From Paludibacter jiangxiensis (lineage in GTDB: Bacteria; Bacteroidota; Bacteroidia; Bacteroidales; Paludibacteraceae), in assembly GCF_001618385.1 (NCBI RefSeq), contig NZ_BDCR01000003.1, forward strand, positions 806,001-870,000: DNA of 64,000 nucleotides, in the 5' to 3' direction. A program made the translations under genes and the position numbers. The notes below the pieces were generated by a model. That model saw only the letters and a list, made by a program, of their open reading frames with translations. It ran no database searches and had not been told where the DNA came from. Shown here one piece after another: positions 1 through 6,751 of this stretch. Each line of letters opens with the position of its first letter. Position 1 is the stretch's first letter.

Positions 1-124
1 CAATCATAATATCCTTCGCCTTATAAAAAAGTTGCACTCCTCTACCTGCGCTTAGACGAAATCTAACATTTACTTTTTCTGTCTTTTTAGTGGATGTTCT
101 TATGAATGCCTTTACTGTAGCCAT
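1..124 (-). CDS. Tyrosine recombinase / integrase, N-terminal 41 codons (runs off window)
   Basis: Reading the minus strand from an ATG at 122-124 gives 41 uninterrupted codons to the window edge, beginning MATVKAFIRTS and containing VRFRLSAGRGVQLFYK. This is the start expected of Bacteroidales phage-type integrases, whose N-terminal arm-DNA-binding domain carries such an R/G-rich beta-hairpin. Only this domain is visible; the catalytic domain would lie outside, so family assignment rests on the N-terminus alone. The gene points away from the polysaccharide locus and is preceded by a palindrome at 144-172. It suggests that an integrative element ends close to this point. It could instead be a DNA invertase or a decayed gene. 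Confidence 0.65.
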   Translation of the reverse strand, partial: MATVKAFIRTSTKKTEKVNVRFRLSAGRGVQLFYKAKDIMI

Positions 125-143
125 AATACAATGATAAATGATG

Positions 144-172
144 GTTGTGCAAATATAATATTTTTGCACAAC
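144..172. promoter_or_regulatory. Perfect 10-bp inverted repeat upstream of the integrase
   Basis: Arms GTTGTGCAAA (144-153) and TTTGCACAAC (163-172) are exact reverse complements separated by 9 nt, ending 20 bp upstream of the integrase ATG. The left arm overlaps a minus-strand TATATTTG (150-157) that fits the Bacteroidetes -7 consensus TAnnTTTG. It may be an autoregulatory operator. The geometry of two short arms flanking a spacer also resembles a tyrosine recombinase core site. Confidence 0.5.
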
Positions 173-337
173 AAACATGCAATAATATAAAATATCATGC
201 TTAAATCTGCATTAAAAGCAAAGAATAAATACGTTGTAAAAGACTATTATACAATTGTTTTACGATACTCAATAAGCAAATTAGCAATTTCAATCTATTT
301 CATATTTCAAATATCATCCTGGGTACCATCAAAATAA
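173..337. other. Gene-free spacer with possible tRNA 3'-end remnant
   Basis: No coding region is visible. Around 306-328 the sequence TTCAAAT followed by CCTGGGTACCA resembles a T-loop and acceptor 3' end with CCA, directly followed by a terminator hairpin. No complete cloverleaf can be folded upstream and the expected C after the T-loop is absent. A remnant left by integration into a tRNA 3' end is only a possibility. Confidence 0.2.
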
Positions 338-372
338 AATCCTAATTGATTATAAATCAGTTAGGATTTTTT
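338..372 (+). terminator. Rho-independent terminator-like hairpin
   Basis: Arms 338-351 and 355-368 pair over 14 positions with one mismatch or wobble around a 3-nt loop, followed by a T run. It reads as a plus-strand terminator although no plus-strand gene precedes it in the window. That would fit a terminator orphaned from a tRNA or other gene by insertion of an element to its left. Confidence 0.6.
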
Positions 373-479
373 ATTTTCAGAATTATTCCCAATCACATTG
401 AATTATAGTTTTTCGTATTGCATAATATCTCTATTTCCCATAAAATTGAAAGGTACATACATCATTAACTCTTCCACGT

Positions 480-523
480 AAAAAAACCGGCAAACAGCGA
501 TAAAGATTCGCCATTTGCCGGTT
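480..523 (-). terminator. Rho-independent terminator of the xylan core operon
   Basis: Arms AACCGGCAAA (485-494) and TTTGCCGGTT (514-523) are perfect, with an inner GCGA/TCGC pairing (497-500 / 508-511). On the minus strand the stem is followed by a seven-T run. It lies 26 bp after the stop of the GH43 gene and closes the transporter-GH10-GH43 operon. Confidence 0.85.
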
Positions 524-549
524 ATATTTGAAATAAAAAAGTTTTCTCT

Positions 550-1521
550 CTACGCTAATCCGTCAAGAGTAATTATTTTTCCATCAGCGTCATATTCCAG
601 TTCTCGTACTTTTAGGCTACGCAACCAGGTGCGACCTCCTGAGGGTACGCTGTCGTGGTGAAACAAGTACCATTTCCCCTTGAATTCGGCGATGGCATGA
701 TGAGTAGTCCACCCTACTACCGGCGTCAGAATAACACCCTGATAGGTAAACGGACCGTAAGGATTATCCCCGATAGCGTAACACAACAAATGGGTATCGC
801 CGGTAGAATACGAGAAATAATATTTACCATTGTAGCGATGCATCCACGAGGCCTCAAAAAAGCGACTTTCGGTTTGTCCTGCTTTCATCGGCGTTCCATC
901 CTGATTAAGAATAACGACTGGACGTGGTTCCTCTGCAAAACCAAGCATATCTTCCGTTAAACGTACAATTCTTGAAGGCAAAGCCAGTTCATCCCCTTCG
1001 GGCAAATAAGCACTTTCGAGCGCTTTGTTGTCTTTGTAACGCTGCAATTGACCACCCCACAAGCCTCCGAAATACATGTAATGAGTGCCGTCTGTATCTT
1101 CAAACACAGCAGGGTCGATGCTATAACTACCACGAATAGGATCGGGCTGTGGAACAAACGGACCTTCTGGCTTATCTGCGATAGCAACACCCAGACGGAA
1201 AATATCATTTTGGTCTTTCAGTGGAAAATACATGTAATATTTACCGTTTCTGCAGGCCACATCACAATCCCACAACTGGCGACCAGCCCAAAGAATGTCG
1301 CTTACTTTCAGCACAACGCCATGATCGGTTACCGGTTCGGTTTCTATATCGGAGGTTGAGAAAACATGATAATCATTCATATCGAAATGATCTCCGTTAT
1401 CATTCTCCGGAATGCCTGATTCACGGTCGTGTGACGGATAAATATAGAGTTTACCATCAAAAACATGCACCGCCGGATCGGCCATAAAATCATTCTCAAC
1501 TAAGTATTTCGGCTGTTTCAT
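550..1521 (-). CDS. xsa: Cytoplasmic GH43 beta-xylosidase / alpha-L-arabinofuranosidase (Xsa type)
   Basis: A 323-residue single-domain GH43 five-bladed propeller without a signal peptide, so it should act in the cytoplasm. Length and sequence closely match what I recall of Bacteroides ovatus Xsa, a bifunctional beta-D-xylosidase/alpha-L-arabinofuranosidase. The three GH43 catalytic acids are visible: base Asp15 (MADPAV), pKa-setting Asp136 (SIDPAV) and general acid Glu223 (FFEASW). It is last in an operon with a GPH transporter and a GH10 xylanase, the arrangement known from Prevotella and B. ovatus xylan clusters. It probably hydrolyses imported xylo- and arabinoxylo-oligosaccharides. Family confidence is high; exact specificity is inferred. 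Confidence 0.93.
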   Translation of the reverse strand: MKQPKYLVENDFMADPAVHVFDGKLYIYPSHDRESGIPENDNGDHFDMNDYHVFSTSDIETEPVTDHGVVLKVSDILWAGRQLWDCDVACRNGKYYMYFPLKDQNDIFRLGVAIADKPEGPFVPQPDPIRGSYSIDPAVFEDTDGTHYMYFGGLWGGQLQRYKDNKALESAYLPEGDELALPSRIVRLTEDMLGFAEEPRPVVILNQDGTPMKAGQTESRFFEASWMHRYNGKYYFSYSTGDTHLLCYAIGDNPYGPFTYQGVILTPVVGWTTHHAIAEFKGKWYLFHHDSVPSGGRTWLRSLKVRELEYDADGKIITLDGLA

Positions 1522-1603
1522 CTATATATAATTTTGATTGTAAAGGACAACTGGAGTTGAATAAATCGGCTAACAGAATTCCACGTTACAACTCCCGATT
1601 GTA

Positions 1604-2725
1604 TTATTTTTTCACTTTGGTTTTTTGCGCCATTTTAATCATCTCGTCCACTACGCTCTTACGTTGATTTTTACGATCGAAGAGTACCGGATAATCCATA
1701 CGACCACGAATAGGGAAGCCATTGAGCCACGTTCCTGCATCGTTCAATCCCCATACGGTTACACGATCTACCACATCGCTGTATTTCAAGAACAAACCGA
1801 ACATATCCAGTACGCGTTTGTTCCATTTTTGCTGAACATCGGCAGGCACTCCATCACGGTAAGGATCCATCTCTTTTGAATATTTGAAACTTGCAGAGAT
1901 ATTTGCTCCGTCATAAGGACTTGGAAGAATAGAGACATCCCATTCGGTAATCAAAATATGTACGCCGGCAGCTTTGAGTTTCTTAAAGCTTGTTTCGGTA
2001 GCCTCCAGAGTTGGATTGACCATGTGCATGTGCGATTGCGAACCTACGGCATCGATACGGCAACCAGCAGCTTTCAGTTCTTTTACCAGTTGAACAATAG
2101 CATCACATTTAGCCGGAGTTTCAACATTATAATCGTTGTAATATAATTCGGCGTTAGGATCGGCTTCGTGTGCAAACTGGAAAGCATATTTGATAAAATC
2201 TTTGCCCAAAATCTGGTAGAACTTGCTTTTGCGGTATGTACCGTTATCTTCAAATGCCTCATTCACAACATCCCAACCTTTTACACGGCCTTTATATCTG
2301 CCTACAACAGCATAAATGTGCTGACGCATCCGTTCTTTCAAAACTTCGGGAGAAACATCTTTGCCGCTATCATTTACAAACATCCATCGACCGATTTGCG
2401 AATGCCAGATAAGACAGTGACCTGTAACGGTTTGCTTGTTCTTTTCGCCAAAAGCGACAAATTTATCTGCATCATCCCAAACATATTTGTTTTCCTGAGG
2501 ATGGGTAGGTTGTGGTTTCATGCAATTTTCGGCAACTACTGCGCTGAATTCGTTCGCTATCAAATCAGATTCAACCGGATTAACACCATTAACTTGTTGC
2601 ATATTAATCGCTACACCCATCAGGAATTTTCCTTTGGTAGCTTTGGCTAAAGTTTCTCTGGCCGACACGTTTGTCGATACCAGAATAATCATCGCAATAA
2701 TAGCGGAAATTGTTCTTGTTTTCAT
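1604..2725 (-). CDS. GH10 endo-beta-1,4-xylanase
   Basis: 373 residues with a signal peptide (about 1-22) and a complete GH10 TIM barrel. The acid/base is Glu156 (WDVVNEAF) and the nucleophile Glu261 (LITEWDV); the substrate-binding ENCMKP and HCLIWHSQ motifs are present. There is no carbohydrate-binding module and no obvious lipobox, so it is probably periplasmic, cutting xylo-oligosaccharides after uptake across the outer membrane. It sits between the GPH transporter and the cytoplasmic GH43. The gap to the transporter carries a strong hairpin at 2772-2814. The window holds a second, more diverged GH10 at 40555-41751. Confidence 0.95.
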   Translation of the reverse strand: MKTRTISAIIAMIILVSTNVSARETLAKATKGKFLMGVAINMQQVNGVNPVESDLIANEFSAVVAENCMKPQPTHPQENKYVWDDADKFVAFGEKNKQTVTGHCLIWHSQIGRWMFVNDSGKDVSPEVLKERMRQHIYAVVGRYKGRVKGWDVVNEAFEDNGTYRKSKFYQILGKDFIKYAFQFAHEADPNAELYYNDYNVETPAKCDAIVQLVKELKAAGCRIDAVGSQSHMHMVNPTLEATETSFKKLKAAGVHILITEWDVSILPSPYDGANISASFKYSKEMDPYRDGVPADVQQKWNKRVLDMFGLFLKYSDVVDRVTVWGLNDAGTWLNGFPIRGRMDYPVLFDRKNQRKSVVDEMIKMAQKTKVKK

Positions 2726-2771
2726 TGTTATCAGTTGTTTTTGGTTACGTTAGGGCATCGTATTTTATGTC

Positions 2772-2814
2772 AATCACGAATTCCAGACCTTAAAAAAGTG
2801 CGAAATTCGTGATT
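2772..2814 (-). promoter_or_regulatory. Intercistronic hairpin between transporter and xylanase genes
   Basis: Perfect 11-bp arms AATCACGAATT (2772-2782) and AATTCGTGATT (2804-2814) enclose a 21-nt loop in the 131-bp gap. No T run follows on the minus strand, so it looks less like a terminator than an RNA processing or stability element that could set the ratio of transporter to xylanase mRNA. Confidence 0.5.
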
Positions 2815-2856
2815 AATATATTCTATAAAATGACCAATATGAATTGTATTGTTCAA

Positions 2857-4314
2857 TTATTTTTCTGCGCGACGAGCTTTCAGGTCTGCTTCAATTTTAA
2901 CTTCCATTTTTTTGTCAATCGCATAGAAGAAAAGCAAACCAACCCCAATCAGGAAGGGAATTGAAGGATACACACTCACAAGCATTCTGGCACCGGTAGC
3001 TACCGATTCTGGTTGAAGTGCATGACCGGCAGCACCACTCTCGTTAGGAATATATCCGTAGAGGTGCAGAATCCATGTAACCAATGAACCTCCAATTGAA
3101 AGTCCGGCTTTAAGACCTACCATCATTGCAGAGAAGATAATTGCAGTTGCTCTGCGGTTTGTTCTCCACTCTGAAAAGTCGGCCACATCGGCAATCATAG
3201 CCCAAAGTACCGGAACTGTAATCCCGTAGAAGAAGCCATGCAGAATTTGCGAACAGAACATTAAAGCCACACTGGTTGGTGCAAAGAAGTAAAAAATCAG
3301 GATAAAGATGGTAGAGACGAACAAACCAAAACGATAGACATCCCGTTTACCATATTTATCAGCAAGTTTTTTCGACAGACCGATACCAATCAACTGGAAT
3401 ACGATGCCGCCACCGTTGAACAGTCCAAAACCTGTTGCCACAGGATCGGAACCCGAAATATTAATTCCCAAATGACCTAACAGAGCCAATATAGGACTGA
3501 TAAAGTTTGTCAGAGCCGTTTTATCCACATAATTATTAAAATAATAAACGTAAGATCCGCCCTTCATGGCAAGAGTAACAAAAATCAAAATGGTCAATGA
3601 AAGCATGATCAACCATGGCTTGTTCTTCGTAAGGTCGGAAAGGTCTTCCTTGAGTGAGGATTTTTGCTCTGCTGTGGGGACGATACGTTCTCTGGTTGTA
3701 AAGAAGGTTATGAGCAACATAACGGTACCCACAATGGCTAACCATGTCATAACGGCTTCAATCCCGACGGCTTTATCTCCGTGGCCGGCATATTCTATGA
3801 TAGGCAACATAAATACCTGAACAAAGAACTGAGCAAACATTACGGCAATAAACCGGTAAGAAGAGATACTGTTTCGTTCGCTCATTTCACCGGTTAGCAC
3901 ACCGCTCAATGCCGAATAAGGCAAGTTGCTGGAAGCATACAGTAACAACAGGAACGTATAGGTAACAGCTGCGTAAATAAGTTTTCCTTTGTAGGAAAAG
4001 TGAGGAGTTGAAAACGCCAAAAATGCCACAACCCCGAGAGGAATCGCCGTGTACAGAATCCACGGTCTGAATTTACCCCATTTGGAGTTTGTTCTGTCAG
4101 CGAGGGCTCCAATAATCGGATTGAAGATAAATGCTGCAACTAAGCCTACAGCAAGCATAATGATTGACGCATCGGTATTTTTCAGGCCATAAATATCCGT
4201 GTAAAAATACGCTAAATAGGTAATCAAAGTTTGGAAAACCAGATTGGCCGCCAAGTCACCAAGACTATAGCCAATCTTTTCAAATACAGACACTTTCTGA
4301 GATTTCAAATCCAT
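2857..4314 (-). CDS. GPH-family (MFS_2) sugar:cation symporter for xylosides
   Basis: 485 residues with about twelve hydrophobic segments. The loop around residues 67-86 (ALADRTNSKWGKFRPWIL) is the family signature of the glycoside-pentoside-hexuronide cation symporters (MelB/XylP group). It should carry short xylo-oligosaccharides or xylosides across the inner membrane. It is the first gene of an operon with GH10 and Xsa-type GH43; XynD of the Prevotella xylan cluster is the known parallel. It is the only recognisable transporter in the window. The exact substrate cannot be read from the sequence. Confidence 0.92.
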   Translation of the reverse strand: MDLKSQKVSVFEKIGYSLGDLAANLVFQTLITYLAYFYTDIYGLKNTDASIIMLAVGLVAAFIFNPIIGALADRTNSKWGKFRPWILYTAIPLGVVAFLAFSTPHFSYKGKLIYAAVTYTFLLLLYASSNLPYSALSGVLTGEMSERNSISSYRFIAVMFAQFFVQVFMLPIIEYAGHGDKAVGIEAVMTWLAIVGTVMLLITFFTTRERIVPTAEQKSSLKEDLSDLTKNKPWLIMLSLTILIFVTLAMKGGSYVYYFNNYVDKTALTNFISPILALLGHLGINISGSDPVATGFGLFNGGGIVFQLIGIGLSKKLADKYGKRDVYRFGLFVSTIFILIFYFFAPTSVALMFCSQILHGFFYGITVPVLWAMIADVADFSEWRTNRRATAIIFSAMMVGLKAGLSIGGSLVTWILHLYGYIPNESGAAGHALQPESVATGARMLVSVYPSIPFLIGVGLLFFYAIDKKMEVKIEADLKARRAEK

Positions 4315-4743
4315 GATATTAATTTAATTATTTGTATATAGTTTTTTATTCAACGCTAAATGAATATTATTGTTCTATCTAAAATTGTGCTACAAACAAG
4401 CTACCATGTACACTGGCATGGTTGTCAAACCCGATTCTTGATACCCCTTACCTTGCTAAAGAGTCTTTTTCAAAAAGTGCCATACAATTTTCATCTATAG
4501 GTTCCATGGAGACATTGAACAATGCATCGTATCTTTAACAAAGACAGAACATTCGGTTTCTCTCATCGCATCCGAAATAAACGGAAACAGGCAAAATACT
4601 CAAAGACTACAAAAATGCCATAAAATAATGGTTCTGGCTTTTTATTTTGAGTAATTCAGTTTCGATTTTGAATAATTTTCAACCTAGAAAAGAATGGTGC
4701 AACCTCTTTCTGCCCAAACTTACATTCCCACCAGAAACCACTT
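4315..4743. promoter_or_regulatory. Intergenic region upstream of the xylan core operon
   Basis: A 429-bp gap with no convincing gene. It must contain the promoter for the transporter operon and the 3' end of the SASA esterase transcript. A short inverted repeat, ACCATG (4403-4408) and CATGGT (4417-4422), lies about 90 bp before the transporter start and is a candidate operator. I could not find a well-spaced Bacteroidetes promoter here. Confidence 0.4.
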
Positions 4744-6678
4744 TCAATACAGCTCACTTGTTCTGAACGGAGATGCCGGGAGGCCTTCCTTGTTGTACAG
4801 GTTGGCGCCTTCAGGATTGTTACTCCAGGCATACCGCACCGCTACCGGCTGGGAGACTTTACTACTGCTAACAATAACAGAATTGCCCACAATATGAGCC
4901 TCGGCAGGAAGATAGTTGCCGTCTTTTCCGCAAACTTCAAAACAATTCAACGTTTTTCCATTCCTTGCAACCATACCGCTGCCGGTATTAGTAAAGCTCA
5001 GAATCACCTGATTACCTGCAATCTTCAGCGTGCGGTAAATCGGTCCCAAATATACGATTTTATTCTCTCCGTAAGCTACTTTTCGGGCAGCTAAGGCCAA
5101 ACGAGCACCCAAATCTTTCTTATTCACCGGATGAATATCGTTCCATTCGCCGATGTCGATGCTAACAGCCATACCTGTATTCGGCACAGCAGAAAGCGTT
5201 TTGAGCTGGGTTTCGCGCAGGTAAGCCCAGTCATATTTTGTACTCTCGATATTTACTTCGACAAAATTGGGCAATTGCGCGTAAATAAAGGGAAAATCGC
5301 CCTGCTGCCATTGATTCCTCCAATCGCTTATCAAGGTTTTGAACAACGAAAAATGTTCGAATGCCTTGCTGGTATTCGATTCGCCCTGATACCAGAGAAC
5401 TCCTTTGATGCGATAATTCAGCATTGGAGCAAGCATACTGTTGAAGAGTGCCGTCGGAATTTTACCGGTAAACAAACGCTCTTCCAGAGGATCAGCAACA
5501 AAACCGGCTTTATATTTCCAGTCGCCTTCCAGATTAATAGTTTGTCCGCCGGTAGTCAATTCGTATTTTTTGCCGGGGACAAAACCTCCGTGACGTATGT
5601 AGTTAATTATCCTGACAACAATCGTATTGCTGCCTTCATGCAGAACGCCCTCCGGTATCTTATAGTTTCGCTCCGAATATTGAGATCCAATGCCTCCTAT
5701 AAAACGCCCGTTGATAAAGACGGAATCGGCGTCCACGATTCGACCCAGCCGTATATTTGCGGCTTTACCTGCCATAGAAGCCGGCACTTCAACCTCCCGT
5801 CGAAACCAGAATACACCGTTCTCGGCACCAAATTGACTTTCCGGCCAATAACCCGGAACGTGCATGACAGACCAGTCGGAGGTATTAAGTTTCGGATCTG
5901 TCCATGCCGGTTCACTTTTATAACCTGCATCATTTTGCCGCAATGCGTGATTCCAGTTCACAACCCGCTCGTTATCCTGTTTATTGATTCTTTTCATCCA
6001 CCCGGGATCTTTGAAGCGCAAGGCATCCTCGTAATATTTCGGAAACGATTTGATGGCCTCCTCGCTAATCCACGCTTCTGCAGAAGATCCTCCCAGCGAG
6101 GCATTAATCAATCCGATTGGCACTTTGTAAATCCGGTACAGGTTCAAAGCAAAATAGTAACCGGCTGCCGTAAACATACGCAGGTTTTGAGGCGAAGCGC
6201 TTTTCCATTGCCCTGACTTGTAATCGACATCGCGACCATCGAAACGGTACCCCGACGGGACATAAAACTGACGTATGAACGAATTCTCCGACTTTGCAAT
6301 ATCATCTGGATAGACCGAGGCCAGTGCTCCCATAGAGAGCCCCATATTGGATTGTCCGGAGCACACCCACACATCGCCAACGGCAATATCCTTCACTGTT
6401 ATCGAGTTATTCCCGTCTATTTGCATGGTATACGGACCGCCCGCTTTAAGGTCGGAAAGCATGATACTCCACTCTCCAAGAGCATTTGCTGTTGTTTGAT
6501 AAGTGGCTCCGATAAACTGCACCGTTACTTTTTCGCCGCCGGAAGCCCAACCCCAGATTTTCACTTTGGCATTTCGTTGCAATACCATTCCGTCGCTAAT
6601 CAGTTTAGGAAGCTTTACCTCTCCAAAAGCGGATACTGAAGCTAAAAGCACAGATAGGATTAATAATTTGAATTTCAT
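4744..6678 (-). CDS. SASA-family (sialate O-acetylesterase-like) carbohydrate acetylesterase
   Basis: 644 residues with a signal peptide (about 1-18). The SGNH/SASA hydrolase is split: block I with catalytic Ser110 (CSGQSNM), a GH2-like jelly-roll insertion near residues 250-390 (FWFRREVEVP), then the rest with WYQGESN and the His-containing NDIHPVNK. This architecture is common for secreted acetylesterases in Bacteroidota hemicellulose loci, where removing acetyl groups from xylan is more likely than from sialic acid. It is the last gene of the group running down from 13391. Substrate assignment comes from the neighbourhood only. Confidence 0.85.
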   Translation of the reverse strand: MKFKLLILSVLLASVSAFGEVKLPKLISDGMVLQRNAKVKIWGWASGGEKVTVQFIGATYQTTANALGEWSIMLSDLKAGGPYTMQIDGNNSITVKDIAVGDVWVCSGQSNMGLSMGALASVYPDDIAKSENSFIRQFYVPSGYRFDGRDVDYKSGQWKSASPQNLRMFTAAGYYFALNLYRIYKVPIGLINASLGGSSAEAWISEEAIKSFPKYYEDALRFKDPGWMKRINKQDNERVVNWNHALRQNDAGYKSEPAWTDPKLNTSDWSVMHVPGYWPESQFGAENGVFWFRREVEVPASMAGKAANIRLGRIVDADSVFINGRFIGGIGSQYSERNYKIPEGVLHEGSNTIVVRIINYIRHGGFVPGKKYELTTGGQTINLEGDWKYKAGFVADPLEERLFTGKIPTALFNSMLAPMLNYRIKGVLWYQGESNTSKAFEHFSLFKTLISDWRNQWQQGDFPFIYAQLPNFVEVNIESTKYDWAYLRETQLKTLSAVPNTGMAVSIDIGEWNDIHPVNKKDLGARLALAARKVAYGENKIVYLGPIYRTLKIAGNQVILSFTNTGSGMVARNGKTLNCFEVCGKDGNYLPAEAHIVGNSVIVSSSKVSQPVAVRYAWSNNPEGANLYNKEGLPASPFRTSELY

Positions 6679-6751
6679 TTAATTACCATTTTAATCTACC
6701 AAAAGAACGACAGAAGAACTACGTTTCGGTATTGTTCTCACTAAAACGAAT

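Noticed and set aside
306-328. Complete tRNA gene upstream of the terminator at 338-372
   Set aside because: Only a 3'-end-like stretch is present; D-arm, anticodon arm and a matching T-stem cannot be found, so it is not annotated as a tRNA.
4715-4722. TAAGTTTG on the minus strand as promoter of the transporter operon
   Set aside because: It fits TAnnTTTG but lies about 400 bp upstream, at the 3' end of the SASA gene, and has no -33 partner.
5131-6216. Plus-strand open frame of about 361 codons opposite the SASA esterase
   Set aside because: Antisense shadow; the minus-strand protein has catalytic motifs in the right order.
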